A stretch of DNA of 64,000 nt from Liolophura sinensis (lineage: Eukaryota; Mollusca; Polyplacophora; Chitonida; Chitonidae): positions 11,916,017 through 11,980,016 of the forward strand of contig NC_088307.1 of NCBI RefSeq assembly GCF_032854445.1. Direction: 5' to 3'. Shown piece after piece: positions 22,684-33,930 of the stretch. The position numbers and the translations under genes are program-made. Every line of letters begins with the position of its first letter. Position 1 is the first letter of the stretch. The notes under the pieces are model-generated. The model saw nothing but the letters and a program-made list of their open reading frames with translations. It had not been told where the DNA came from and did no database searches.

Positions 22684-22870
22684 TGTTCAAGTCCAGCTCA
22701 TGCTGGCTCCTCTCCGGGCGTACGTGAGAAGGTCTGGCAGCAATCTGCGGATGGTCGTGGGTTTCCCCCGGGCTTTGCCCGGTTTCCACCCACCATAATG
22801 CTGGCCGCCGTCGTATATGTGAAATATTCTTGAGTACGGCGTAAAACACCAATCAAATAAATAAATAAAT
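22684..22870 (+). mobile_element. SINE-C copy, left arm
   Basis: Body from gttcaagtccagctcatgct to the AAATAAATAA tail. Matched at 61498-61690 in the right arm but absent from copy B, so it entered a common ancestor of the two arms after or apart from copy B, or was lost from B. Confidence 0.8.
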
Positions 22871-24759
22871 GTAAACTATAGAGAATGGAACTGTCGTCAG
22901 TATTGTCAGTAAGTCACAATAATTTGATATATTTTTTACAAAGCAAAGGTTACTCACGAATAGTATCCAGTTGTAAACATAAAAATCATACTGATTTGAT
23001 ATTAAGGCGTTTGAATGTTTAAATCAAAGGGAGATAACTCATTTAACGCAACATGCATATCGATCGATATTTTATTATAATCTTACGTGTTTGTGTTTCG
23101 TTTCAGCATGGAACAATGTGACGCCCTTTGTACGCTACTAGCCATCATGGTGAGCGGTCAGTTCCTCTGCTTAAGCAACCCTCAGCACTTGAAGAACATT
23201 TTCGGACAGGGATATACCTTTATGGCACGAGTGGAATCGTCCCACACCGAAGAACTAGAACATTTCATAGAACACAAATTCCTGAGACATTACAAAATGG
23301 ACTCGTGCACGGGGTACGTCAGCTACCAATTGACTGACCCTAGCCTGCCGCTTTCGTATCTTTTCGGAACTGTCGAGAAATCCAGAGAACAGCTCAATCT
23401 GGAGGTCTATTCTGTCGTTCAGACAACTGTCCACCAAGTGTTTCTCAATTTCACCATAAACCAAATCGTTTCAGGGAAACAGGCAAAAAGAACTGCTGTT
23501 GCACTTGCTGTTGTTGTTGTTGCCGTTCAAAGTAAATTATCTGGAATTGAAATTCGATATCTTTAGAGAAATCATATCAGTCTTAATTGTTGCTGCTGTT
23601 CTGATAATATACTACTCATGTCTCTAAAAAAGACGAGCTTTGTGTCAATTTTAATCACTAAAAGCTAACAGTGCAGAAATAATTGTTGCTCTGTAGCGGC
23701 AGTTGTGAGAGTAAGGGAAGGAATCACCCCCAAATGTGTCAAGTTGACGGAACATTTACTGTTGTTCACTCGCGCATTTAATCTTCTCTCGGAAAAATCG
23801 ATGTCAACCGCATGTTCGCACAAATTTATTTATTGTACATTTGTCGTAGGATATTTTGTACGTCACTATTAACGTACCGTTGTCTTATATATGCGATATC
23901 GTACAAGGAGGTCATTTTTGTGAAAGTGGCCGCTGTTCTTCTGTTGGCCTAAGAAAAAAGTTCATGGTAATAACACGAATTGACACAAAAGGACATGCTC
24001 GGGTTCTGAACTGTACCTTACTGCGTTCGCTACCTTGATAACTCACCAACTGCTATTACACATGCTCGGAAACTGTGATTATATTTCGTGAACAGTCGTC
24101 ATTGCCATGGACCCTTTTTTGTTCGGAGAGTTCATTGCAGCGATCACACTGTTGACGTCGATTTATGCTAGAGAAGATTTAATGCTCGTGTGAACAGCTG
24201 TAAATGCTCCTTACCTTTAATTTGACACATTTGGGCTGTTTCCTTGGGTAACGTCAACAACTGTGCACCTAGATAGGAGTTATCCCACTCCGCAACTAGT
24301 TGCTCTGTTCTGGTTTGTGAAGGTGTTTTTGTTGTGACCATTGCTAGATCCGAATGTTTTTGCTGGTGTTGTTCTTGGTGTAACCACTTTTTTGTTGATC
24401 CCATTGTTCATGGTGTGGCAATTGTTCGTGGTGTGGCCATTGTTCATGATGTGGCCATTGCTATGTTGTTACCGTTAATGGCATGTTTTAACTGTGGGCC
24501 TTTTGCTGTTGTTGTCGTCCATGCGGTGATTAGTGTTTTGAAAAACAGAACTGATATATCATGTAGCATATAAATTCTCGTATGGGCGTATGTATGTGTG
24601 TATGTATGTATGTACGTATGGTTGCGTTTTTATGCAATACTTAGCAATTTTTCAATCATATAACGTCGAGGACTCATTAAGTGTGTATGTACATGTAGTG
24701 TGTCTCCTGGTGGCACGACGTGTCTATGCCGCCAAAGTGCTGCCATCACTGAAGTATCA

Positions 24760-25006
24760 TGCTCCGTGGCCGAGGTGGTTAGCGTGTCAGCGTGGCGCAA
24801 TGACCCAGGATCCTCTCACCAATACTGTGATGGCTGTGAGTTCAAGTCTACCTCATGTTGGCTACCTCTCCGGTCATTTGCGGGAAGGTCTTCAGCAACC
24901 TGCGGATCGTTGTGAGTTCCCCTGAAGTCGTCCCAGTTTCCTTCCACCATAATGCTGGCCGATGTCATATACGTGGAATCAGCGTAAACACCGATCAGAT
25001 ATATAG
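24760..25006 (+). mobile_element. SINE-C-related copy with tRNA head, left arm
   Basis: Head gctccgtggccgaggtggtt, body tgtgagttcaagtctacctc to aatcagcgtaaacaccgatc. The mirror copy is at about 59370-59615. Confidence 0.75.
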
Positions 25007-25469
25007 ATAACAGACTTGGGTTATACCTGAAGTTACTTGAAGTGGGCAATCCATTAATTTCACACTGCTGAGTTGCTTGTGAAACATTGAACATACTGAA
25101 CGCCGACCATTGGTGATATGTGACCTTAAGCAGCATATGCCATTAAAACATTTTTCGAACATTTTTTGGTTTTTGTTTTTCATTCATGATCAATTTTATT
25201 GTATAGGCCACAAAACAGCTACGTAACAAGGCGAATTACCGACATAATAACGTTATATAAATACAGTTTGCTACAGTTAAAATATAAGATCTGTGGGGCA
25301 GGTACCATAAAACCATTTTTGACTTGAAGATAAATATTAAACGACTTTTGGACTCCCACGAGTACGGAAAACATCTACACGATTTTTTCTAGGACAATTC
25401 CGTCACAATATCAGTTTTCTTCATTATAGGACAGAGACTTTTAGGAAGCCTTTAAGTCCGAATTAAACC

Positions 25470-25845
25470 GCTTCGGTGGCGTAATGGCTAGAGCGTCCGC
25501 CTCGAAGTCGGGAGACCCGGGATCAAAACCTGGTATGGGTCATACCAAAGACTAAAAATGATACTTACTGCTACCTCGTTTGGGGTAGCACTGACAGGTT
25601 ACCTCAGCATTGAGAGGTTAGAGTAAGGAAACAGAGCTGGTTAGCCCTGTGCCCCCATAATTTGACTGGGTTAAATGTCGTGTCTGGTGTCTGCAGTTTG
25701 ATACTTTCAGTAGTGGCACCACTTTGACGGTATGGACTCGCCCTGCAACAGGAAGACAATATATGTACGCACACCTAATGACTCCTCGTCGTCCTATGAC
25801 TGAAACATTGTTAAATACGACGTTAAACCCCAAGCATACATACAA
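25470..25845 (+). mobile_element. SINE-A copy, left arm (best preserved head)
   Basis: tRNA-like head cggtggcgtaatggctagag and cccgggatcaaaacctggta, family-A body, tail aaatacgacgttaaacccca then ACATAC. The mirror copy is at 58505-58895. Confidence 0.85.
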
Positions 25846-25971
25846 GTCCGAATCAAACCAAATATCGCTTTCTGGGATCACGGGCCCATATTCTGAATAA
25901 GAGTAAATTGTTCCTGTGTGTTTTTGTTTACGTGTTAAGAAGTCCCACGAAAATGTATTCACTTCTTATTT

Positions 25972-26160
25972 TCATTGGTGTTTTACGCCGTACTCAAGAA
26001 TGTTTCACTTATATGACGGCGGCCAACATTATGGTGGGAGGAAAGCAAGCAGCGTCCGTTGGATCTAAGCGTCGAAACACACATACGTATACTCGCGAAA
26101 ACCCACAGTCATCCCGCAAATTTCTGGCAGACCTTCCCATGTACGACCGGATAGGAAAGT
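25972..26160 (-). mobile_element. SINE-C copy, left arm
   Basis: Reverse-oriented (ttggtgttttacgccgtact; ttatgacggcggccaacatt-like). The mirror copy is at about 58205-58395. Confidence 0.75.
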
Positions 26161-26749
26161 CTCACAAAAACTCAGACAGTTTAAATTAGTGTCTGACACA
26201 TATACCTCCAGCTCCGCTTTGGATATGACTGATTCTTTGCATCTCAAAGTGAAAATAAAAGTGACCTGCATGTATACACACAACTATTTTTACGTTCCAA
26301 TGAGTGACCTACTTGTGCGTAAAAGGCGTCACTGTAAGCTCGACTATAACTGTGTACAGAATAACAATAATTTATAGTATGTGATGGATGGTCTTTGGAG
26401 GGTGTCGATTGGTTTGGGTTGGCGCGTGGGTGAGTGTATGTGTGTTGAGGGACCAGTGTGGAGCGGATGTAAGCATGATCTGTACAAAAGACCGCAACGG
26501 TAATATTTGCTCGGAAATGTTCCTTACTAGAAAAGTTATTGACAGTAAACGAAAGAGGTTAATAATATTTTCTGCAAACTTTCATTTTGTCAGAGAGCCA
26601 GCTGATATCTGATAATATCGCTTGATTATACCAAGTTTGTTCAACTGAGTTCAATAAAGTCACAAGTTATTTATATATGTATACCTTAGTAACGGCAAAC
26701 TTAAAGCCGTTTTCAGCGTTTATGGATGGATTTAGCTGGCCGGGAATGG

Positions 26750-26825
26750 TTCGTAGCCGAGTGGTTCAAGCGCATGCCTAAGACATGCCAGGTGCTGGTT
26801 CAAATCCTGGCAAGGACAGGGAATT
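26750..26825 (+). other. tRNA-Leu-like sequence (SINE head or tRNA pseudogene)
   Basis: tagccgagtggttcaagcg resembles a D arm and ggttcaaatcc a B box. The arm GCATG-ccTAAga-CATGC gives a seven-base loop with anticodon TAA (Leu). The long variable arm of a true tRNA-Leu is missing and the T stem pairs poorly, so it is probably a tRNA-derived repeat rather than an active tRNA. The mirror copy is at about 57530-57605. Confidence 0.5.
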
Positions 26826-27080
26826 TGAAGATTCGCCCACTCTAACTGTTCGTGGATGAGTACTCTTCTTCGTGGACTTTCTTGAAGACTACTTGTCTTT
26901 CACAAATATTCTGTGCATATTTATACCTCCTGACACGTGGAAAAAAAATTATCAATAACTTGTAACACACGCATGGCTTGTGTCACCCCTTAAAACTTAG
27001 TATCGTCCTTTAAAGGATGCTCTCTTATTAGTGTTTACCAAAAACCATACACTAAATGGGCGGAAATAATTAAATAATTA

Positions 27081-27081
<1 letters not shown>

Positions 27082-27124
<43 letters not shown>

Positions 27125-27155
27125 TACACACATACATACATACATACATAGATAC
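27082..27155. repeat. (CA)n/(CATA)n microsatellite
   Basis: CA run followed by ACATACATACAT; the mirror is a longer (TG)n run at 57140-57275 in the right arm. Confidence 0.95.
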
Positions 27156-27780
27156 ACACATATATCTTATCTTCAAAAAATGTGCAAAGAATGAAAGCTG
27201 ATGTCATGTAAGAGTGAAACCATGTCAACCGTATTCTAAACAAATAAATTTACATTTCAAACTTGTACTTCATCACCATCTTGTCTTTAAAAAATAAAGG
27301 AAATTAAATCATTGTTCAACGCGTATTTTTAGCAGATCAGATAAAGAGATTCGTTTTAATGTACTGATTGTACACCGGTGAAGACAGAGAATAAATTCGT
27401 TTTGCATAAAACATACAATCTGTGTAAGTCTGCTTCGGGTTTTACGTCCTACAATACGATACAGTGTAAAAAAAAAACACATAAATTACGATATTAAAAG
27501 ATAATATATATTATATATTTAATATAATATTAAAAGTAATCGTGTGGAAAACATACACACGTTGTTTATCTCAGGTACACGTTAACAGCAAGAACTATGC
27601 AACAGCACAATAATGTGCACTTTGTACAACATGTGTTCATGTACGTACACTTTAAATGAGTACCAAACTATCTACCTCTAATACACATCAAGTTTACATC
27701 GCGAGCTACACATACACTTTTGTACAAAAAAACCACATACTTTCTGAGAATAAACCACCCTCTTTAGCGTAAATGCATGA

Positions 27781-27893
27781 CGTGAGGCTGCCGTGGGTTC
27801 CGACGGACGTGAGGCTGCGATGGGTTCCGGCAGACGTCAGGCTGCGGTGGGTTCTGACTGACGTCAGGCTGCGGTGGGTTCCGACGGTCTGCT
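27781..27893. repeat. 27-bp minisatellite spanning the left TLR stop codon
   Basis: Four-plus units of 27 bp (sense: gtcggaacccaccgcagcct + gacgtcn). The first unit encodes the last residues SEPTAA and the TGA stop; the next repeats the TGA. It contains tgacgtca-like CRE palindromes. Confidence 0.9.
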
Positions 27894-30149
27894 AAGTGCC
27901 CGGATCAGCTTCTGCCAGAACATGTCTCTGCTCAGTTCACAGTCAGACCAGTCTATGTATATCTTGTCTCGCATCAGAAGCATTAGTCGGTTCGTCATGT
28001 TACGGTACTGAATGTCTCCTAGTTTCACTAGGATAAGAATCTCTCTCCTTTCATCGAGAAGCTTGTGCTGGGCCATTTTTAACTCCCATTCACACCATTC
28101 GCTGGCAGCGAAGCTATCAGAAAGGACGAGAATAACTTTCCTGCTGGCCTCCATGTTAACCATGATATTGTCTACAATGTCGGTTCCAGGTATAAAGTCC
28201 CTGTCGTACAAACATAGCTTAAATCCTTCCCTATCTTCCACCCTGGCTAAGAGTTCCTGGATCACCCAGTTCCGGTCTGTGGCACTATAAACGACGAAGG
28301 CGTCATAATCGTACTCTTCCGTGTTCTCGATTTCCGTGTATCCTTTGAGTTTGGAACGTGTAAGGAAACAGCAGTAGCTAATGTGCATCCTGTAACGAAC
28401 AAACACAGTCACAGTAATCGCAATTACGACGGCAGCCGTACCCAGGGACGCGCCAAGTATTAAGGGCAAGTTTAACTTCTTCACAGTACAAGATTCTACT
28501 GTAGGATTGAAGGACAGCAGGTTCTTATGTTTCCATTCTTTCGGCGAGTAACATTTGTAACATGTGTGGTTCAGAGCCACGATGGTTACGTTGGTGGTTC
28601 GAATCCAATTCCTGAACCACATTAAATCGCAGGTGCAAGCGAAAGGGTTGCCGGCTAGATTCAATTTCTTGAGGTTGGCCAAGAGATATTTAGGAAATGA
28701 ATATTCGGAAATCGTAGAAATTTTATTAGAGTCCATGTAAAGTTTTTCCAGTTTCTTGGCCTCTGTGAATACACCAGGCGTCCAATCACTGATACTATTA
28801 CTGGAGGCAATCAATTCTCTCAATGAAGGAAGAACCCTAAACAGAGGTTCAAGTAGACGTTTATAGATACGCATGTTTTCTATTATCAGTCGTGTGAGCT
28901 TAGAGAGCGGAGAAAAAAGTTCCTTTAAATCAGGGTTGTTGATGTCCATAATATTATCCGTCAAATCAAGCACATCCAGGTTTGGACACAGTTTGAAGAA
29001 GTTTTTAGTGTCGGCAGTGATGAAATGAAAAGCGTTTACTGAGAGCTCCAAATAACGTAAGGAGGAGCTATTAAAAGCGAAGCTGGAAGTCTGGCGGATA
29101 TAATTATGCTTAAGATAAAGTCCTTCTAATTTGGGCATTTCCCTAAACAAATTATTTGCGAGACTTCTAATGTAGTTAAACTTCAACTCTAAGTATTTAA
29201 GGTTTCGTAGACCGGAAAAGTCCTCTTTCGCTATCTCCAGAATTCGGTTATATCCAAGTCTTAGCATCCAAAGTTTTGGGTAGACGCTGTCATCAGGCGA
29301 GGTCTCTTTGAAAAGTCGTGGGATTTTCCTGAAATTGTTCCAACGCAGCCCAAGAAAAGTTAAATTCCTGAAGCCTTCAACGTCCTGTAAATAGGTAATG
29401 TTGTTGTACGTCAGAGTCAACATGGTCAGTTCTCCCAGCTGTGACAGAGCCTGACCCGAGAACGTCAAAAACTTGTTGTTACGTAAACTCAAACTTCTTA
29501 TTTTTGAACCTAATAAACAGTCCAAAAGATAAGAAGAGAAAGTCTTGAAGTCCATGTTATCCAACTTTAGTACGGACACATTGGAAGAAGCGATATTACA
29601 GAATGCCATTTTTAGCTCTTCAAAGTATATACGGTTATTCCCGCTCAGGTCTAATTCTGCTCCTTGGCAGAATTTCAATCCGAGAAATACATCTTTTTCG
29701 ATGTGGGTTATCTCCGAGTGTGACAAGTTTAGACATGACAGGGAAACGTTAGTTACGTTAGTCAAAGTCTGTTTTGTCAGCGTTCCCAACGACGCGCGTA
29801 AAACCGTGACAGAAGTCACGTAAGCAGGAGGCACTGGGATGTACGGTATGTTACCAGTGCACTTCATTTCTCTCTTCGACTTAGTGCATTTACAGAAAGC
29901 TGACAGAGGACAACTGTTGTCAAGATTTGCAGGTTTCTGGTCGAAGCCACATTGTAAGTCATCACTGACACCATCTTTCATCCTTGTGATATGCAGACTA
30001 GAGAGGAATTCCTGGTCCCCAGTATCTGCAAGTGTCAGCCCAGCCTGTGCATTAACCAATGTGCTGGTTCTCGTCTTGCCAATGCTACCATGGTTAGAAT
30101 CCACGATACCTGTGTCGACATGGGAATCTATTCCTGATGTTGTAGTCAT
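27864..30149 (-). CDS. Toll-like receptor, left-arm copy (leader frameshifted)
   Basis: 761-residue open frame. Residues about 80-98 form an N-terminal Cys cap (CPLSAFCKC...MKC), followed by many leucine-rich repeats (LxxLxLxxNxI pattern), an LRRCT cap (NPFACTCDLMWFRNWI) near 500-555, one transmembrane helix (LPLILGASLGTAAVVIAITV) near 560-587 and a TIR domain from about 613 with YDAFVVYS (box 1), RDFIPGTDI (box 2) and FWQKLIRAL (box 3). It has a single C-terminal Cys cluster, as in the vertebrate-like TLR class. TLRs sense ligands outside the cell or in endosomes and signal through TIR adaptors. Compared with the right copy, one base is missing upstream (95 versus 96 bases between the leader ATG at 30244 and this Met), so the hydrophobic leader is out of frame. 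The protein as it stands would lack a signal peptide; it may be a pseudogene or carry a sequencing error. Confidence 0.88.
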   Translation of the reverse strand: MTTTSGIDSHVDTGIVDSNHGSIGKTRTSTLVNAQAGLTLADTGDQEFLSSLHITRMKDGVSDDLQCGFDQKPANLDNSCPLSAFCKCTKSKREMKCTGNIPYIPVPPAYVTSVTVLRASLGTLTKQTLTNVTNVSLSCLNLSHSEITHIEKDVFLGLKFCQGAELDLSGNNRIYFEELKMAFCNIASSNVSVLKLDNMDFKTFSSYLLDCLLGSKIRSLSLRNNKFLTFSGQALSQLGELTMLTLTYNNITYLQDVEGFRNLTFLGLRWNNFRKIPRLFKETSPDDSVYPKLWMLRLGYNRILEIAKEDFSGLRNLKYLELKFNYIRSLANNLFREMPKLEGLYLKHNYIRQTSSFAFNSSSLRYLELSVNAFHFITADTKNFFKLCPNLDVLDLTDNIMDINNPDLKELFSPLSKLTRLIIENMRIYKRLLEPLFRVLPSLRELIASSNSISDWTPGVFTEAKKLEKLYMDSNKISTISEYSFPKYLLANLKKLNLAGNPFACTCDLMWFRNWIRTTNVTIVALNHTCYKCYSPKEWKHKNLLSFNPTVESCTVKKLNLPLILGASLGTAAVVIAITVTVFVRYRMHISYCCFLTRSKLKGYTEIENTEEYDYDAFVVYSATDRNWVIQELLARVEDREGFKLCLYDRDFIPGTDIVDNIMVNMEASRKVILVLSDSFAASEWCEWELKMAQHKLLDERREILILVKLGDIQYRNMTNRLMLLMRDKIYIDWSDCELSRDMFWQKLIRALSRPSEPTAA

Positions 30150-30389
30150 TGAAACCGTACGGCATTCTCTAAAGCAGCGACAAAGCAGGTGACAAAAACC
30201 ATCAGTGATGTCACACTCTGTCTGCGCGCGTAAATCATGAGCATTATTACGTTTTCTATATGAATGTGGCGACGGAGGGCTCTGAAAACGAAAACATATA
30301 ATACAGCGTGAAATGACGAAAGATTAGCGCTTTCTACTGTTCAGGTTACAGCAAACAGTTGACAACAGACTTCCAGTTCTTGGATATTT

Positions 30390-30600
30390 TATGGGCCATA
30401 CAGCGATACAAATTAGGCCGACCTACTACAAAAAGATACTAATTCAGTAAGTCATACAGCGCTACAAACTAGACCACCCTGCTACAAACAGATTTTAATC
30501 CAATGAGCCATACAACGTTACCAATTTGACCGTACCGCTACAAGAACATACTTATCTAGTAAGCCAGCAATATATATACACCACAGTTGAAACGGCCCTG
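30390..30600. repeat. 56-bp tandem repeat upstream of the left TLR
   Basis: About four diverged units (catacagcgatacaaattag...gatactaattcagtaag). The mirror array in the right arm (about 52855-53510) has more units. It lies a few hundred bases upstream of the TLR leader, where promoter sequence would be expected. Confidence 0.75.
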
Positions 30601-30841
30601 AGACAACTGTGCTGCAGTTATGTAACAACTAAATAAGGTAGCACACACCTTAAAAAGATACACAAACAGCACGAATCTGACCTTATACTTACCCTACAGT
30701 GTATTTACAACCTGTCAAACGAATCTCATACCTTTCATCTACCAGGTCAGTCTCACCAGAGAGCCTATGGGTTGTAGGTTAGTCAAACACATACACATAA
30801 AGACCATCCTACGATGCCCTGCCATGTTATAAACACCTAAC

Positions 30842-31115
30842 ACTTTAAAAGAGGAAGTTGTAACTTCCTCGCTTGGCGTTCAGCATGAAGGGGAATAGTG
30901 CAACGACTGGTTGACCCATATCAGTATAATGACTCGGACGGGGGCTTCTTACTTGCCTTCGGTAAGTCGTCTCAGTGAAGCAGCACTAGATGAAAGAGCG
31001 GTGGAAATCCGTCCTGCAACAAGCAGGTACACAACATACACCCTGAGGATTCCTTCGTCGTCATATGACTGAAAAATTGTTGAGCACGAAGTTACACCCC
31101 AACACTCACTCACTC
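30842..31115 (+). mobile_element. SINE-B copy, private to the left arm
   Basis: Family-B body from ttaaaagaggaagttgtaac to an ACTCACTC tail, without a tRNA head. The right arm at about 52560-52590 has no SINE at the matching place, so it inserted after the arms separated or was lost there. Confidence 0.85.
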
Positions 31116-31289
31116 ACACACAACACGCGTTCTCGGGTTTCATGTTTTTACAACATTAGGTATATGGCCCCTACAGCGATTTTTTCTTCCCGAACTCAAG
31201 TGATGTTTCGCTCATAATATCAGTGGCTATAGCTCACCGCACTCGTTCTACAATGCAGATTGATATAAGCTCATTATCCGTTATTGTGC

Positions 31290-31489
31290 NNNNNNNNNNN
31301 NNNNNNNNNNNNNNNNNNNNNNNNNNNNNNNNNNNNNNNNNNNNNNNNNNNNNNNNNNNNNNNNNNNNNNNNNNNNNNNNNNNNNNNNNNNNNNNNNNNN
31401 NNNNNNNNNNNNNNNNNNNNNNNNNNNNNNNNNNNNNNNNNNNNNNNNNNNNNNNNNNNNNNNNNNNNNNNNNNNNNNNNNNNNNNNNN
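31290..31489. other. Assembly gap (200 N)
   Basis: Exactly 200 unknown bases, a size typical of a placeholder. The left arm ends at its left edge and the DDX31-like exons begin shortly after its right edge. Confidence 1.
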
Positions 31490-31699
31490 AAAAAAATAAA
31501 TAACTTCTCTCCGTGGTATATATTCTCAAACATTCACATGTTTTCTTTTTCTCACATGTTTTCTCATGGTGAAATATTTTCTCATACATGGTGTCTTGTG
31601 CTGACATGTTTTGTAAGCTTGACATATTTTCTCATTCTGACAGGCATGATTCTCAAACTGAGATGTTGCCACATGCATGGCATGTTTTTCCTTGTATTG

Positions 31700-31748
31700 A
31701 GATGTTCTCTCGTATTGAGATGTTCTCTCGTATTGAGATGTTCTCTCA
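31700..31748. repeat. 18-bp tandem repeat in intron
   Basis: gatgttctctcgtattga repeated about three times within a wider stretch (31540-31860) of related tctcatnntgacatgttttct phrases; intronic to the DDX31-like gene. Confidence 0.75.
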
Positions 31749-31860
31749 AACCAAGATTTTGTCACTTGCATGGCATGTCCTTTCAAGCTGACATGTTCTC
31801 TCTTTCTGAGATGTCTTCTCTTTGTAAGATCTTTTCTCATTTTCTTTTCTCACTGTACAG

Positions 31861-33582
31861 AGGGAGACACCCAGAACTTACCAGGAAGCTGCCACCTTCT
31901 TCCAGCTGAAGATGGAGGAAGATGTGCATCACGACAAAGAGCTTTTTCAGCTCTCACAGAAAGGTACGTGTACAGAATGTGAGGGGCCTCATGTTTGTCA
32001 CATTAAATAGATTATCACTTTGGATATATGAATAGTTGCAATCAAACCCCAATTGTGATAAAAAACTTTGGATTAAGAAAAACTTAAAAATTAGCTTGGC
32101 TCACGCACTCAATTTGGACACTGAGTTCATTCAGTCACCTGGAACATTCCTTGCCATCACCATTCCAGCATTGTTCCAAACTGTTGACTGCTTTCTCTTC
32201 TGCATGAATCCACCTATTTTTTGTACTTTATACACTTTTTGTTTTGTGGTGTGTGATGAACCTTGTTTTGGGAATTGGCCTTATGATTAATATGGACCAT
32301 AGCCAGGAATGCGTTTTGTCTGCTTTAACAATTAAATTAATTTCTTTTTTTCCTTTTTGCAATTGCTAAGATATGGTTGAAATATTGCCAATGTGGTGTT
32401 CAACAGACTTCATTCATTCATCGATTTTTCACTGCAGACGTTTTCCTAACTCTTCATTTCTTTGGGTCTTGGTGGCACTAGGCGTTCGTGGGGAATTTCG
32501 CTATTCACGTAATCTTACATGAAGTTTAATGGCGATCACCTGCTTTTCCACCTGCCTTCCACCGTCATCACTGATGGCGTTCATATTGTGCTCGCTATGA
32601 CAATGAAAATCTGTATGTCACATTTGAGAATGATGCTGGCCAATTTGGTTTACTCCGGTTTCTATTCTATTTTTAACCCATGAAAATTACGTTTTTGTTG
32701 AACACCAATCTATCAATCAACCGCTGTTTGCAGCCTACCAGTCTTTCGTCAAGGCGTACGCCACGTACCCAGCACATCTCAAGTCCATCTTCCATGTGAA
32801 AAATCTACACCTAGGCCACCTGGCTAAAAGCTTCGCACTCCGAGACACACCCAAAGACATCGGCATTGGATTCTCTAAAATAATGGCATCCCTGAAGCAC
32901 AAGAGAAAGAGGGATATAAACAAAATGTGAGTTTTCACATTTTCAAAAACTTTTCTTCATTAGAGTAAAGTGCATTCATGTAATTGAAATCTAATGTTAG
33001 GCGCTGATGATATCGGAATCTTTCCATGTTTTTTTCATTGAATCTTGTATTTATTGTAAGAATAACACTTAGTTAATTGATGTATCTGCCAATACTTTCG
33101 TACATGATGCACTTTGCAAGATTTTTATTGTGTGGTTCATGAAGCATACCTTAGACAAAAATTGTTTAAATTCAGTGGATTCTGTTCAAGAAAGATTTAA
33201 AAAAATAAATGTGTATACTGAGGTAGATATATTAAATAAGATTTACACGTGACTATATGAAAGAAAGCTTTTATAACACCCCAGCCATTCAAGTAAATGG
33301 TATGTTCCCACAGCTTACTGCATACATCTAGCATTGAGCTAGTATTATATATCATAAAATAACAAAGAAATATGAACTTGAATTAAAATGAAATAAAAAC
33401 ACTAACGAATTAATTTAAAAGAGTCATAAACATGAAAATTTTGTTCCAGAACATTCAGAGAAGGAGAGACCGCCAAAAAGCAGAGAACAAGCCTGATGTC
33501 CGAGTTCTCTAGTGGAAGTAAAGGCAGGAGAAAGGCTTTCTCAGGCCCTGGCGTCCGCAAGCGGAAGAAAGCCCGAAAGTGA
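31861..33582 (+). CDS. DDX31: DDX31-like DEAD-box RNA helicase, last three exons
   Basis: Exons 31861-31963, 32734-32926 and 33450-33582 join in frame through tag/cag acceptors and gtacgt/gtgagt donors (phases 1 and 2). The encoded tail includes [20 protein letters not shown], then [44 protein letters not shown] and a basic end KRKKARK-stop. The AYATYP...[13 protein letters not shown] block is the signature C-terminal extension of DDX31/Dbp7 helicases, nucleolar proteins of large ribosomal subunit assembly. AATAAA follows at about 33633. The catalytic DEAD and helicase C exons are absent: only the sequence gap and the inverted arm lie upstream, so the gene is either cut by the gap or truncated by the rearrangement. 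Confidence 0.85.
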
Positions 33583-33629
33583 TTCAAACACATGGTGTTA
33601 TATGACGGGTATACAAATGTATTTCAAAT

Positions 33630-33640
33630 TGAATAAATAT
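33630..33640 (+). terminator. Polyadenylation signal after the DDX31-like stop
   Basis: AATAAA in attgaataaatatg about 50 bases past the stop codon. Confidence 0.6.
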
Positions 33641-33744
33641 GTTTACCAATGAAATGTCGATATGAATGTCTATTCATTTAAAAATACACATTTCACACCA
33701 TTTGACCAATAAGTTCGTGTCTTGGAATTCATCTCTTGTTTTTC

Positions 33745-33930
33745 AGCTGTAGTCAGGAACTCTGTAGTCAGGAACCCATAGTCAGAAACCTGTGGCCACC
33801 AACCCGTAGCCACAAGCCAGTAGACTAGTCGCGAACCTGTAGTCAGGAACCCATAGTCTGGAACTTGCTGTTAGGAACCCATCGTCAGGAATTCGTAGAA
33901 ACCTTTAGTCACGAACCTGTAGTCTGGTTA
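33745..33930. repeat. Diverged GTAGTCAGGAACC tandem repeat
   Basis: Units such as tagtcaggaacccatagtc alternate with variants (cccgtagccac) for about 180 bp downstream of the DDX31-like gene. Confidence 0.75.

Larger units (their letters stand above)
17558..23566 (+). pseudogene. ABCA-type transporter fragment, copy A (second half)
   Basis: Matches the second half of ABCA full transporters. Pieces: 17558-17673 (linker KVHANGLSLL); 18024-18360 (LAQQFRAALTKKMMHIWRNP, entry to TM7); 18371-18690 (GYFNGQGYHTQAVVF and VVNHPLP, extracellular loop); about 18705-18965 (QIQIVSGLGPITLDLGLHHV, TM segments); 20161-20520 (Walker A GHNGGGKTS); 20791-20975 ([21 protein letters not shown]-loop); 22209-22330 (GGTKRKLS signature, [11 protein letters not shown] Walker B); 23107-23566 ([13 protein letters not shown]-terminal). 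ABCA proteins move lipids across membranes. This copy has a frame change after TIAQ, stops in the TM region and after GIPE in the Q-loop exon, and a 49-bp deletion after Walker B, so it is judged non-functional. The N-terminal half is not seen upstream. Confidence 0.82.
20625..31289. repeat. Left arm of a large inverted duplication
   Basis: Reverse-complement matches to the right arm begin at 20625 (gtgaaagtggtatcctcggt equals the last bases of the window) and run in order through the ABCA NBD exons, SINEs, the CA run, the TLR gene, the 56-bp repeats and the ttttttcttcccgaactcaa block up to the N gap. The true left limit may lie further left because the right arm leaves the window. Confidence 0.9.

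Noticed and set aside
26388-26612. 74-codon open frame conserved in both arms (mirror 57741-57965) with one residue change
   Set aside because: The arms are young duplicates and surrounding non-coding DNA is conserved equally; no domain or splice signal was seen.
26750-26825. Functional tRNA-Leu(UAA)
   Set aside because: No variable arm and weak T stem; tRNA-derived repeat heads are common here.
28012-28290. Antisense frames over both TLR genes
   Set aside because: Shadows of the long LRR-TIR reading frames.
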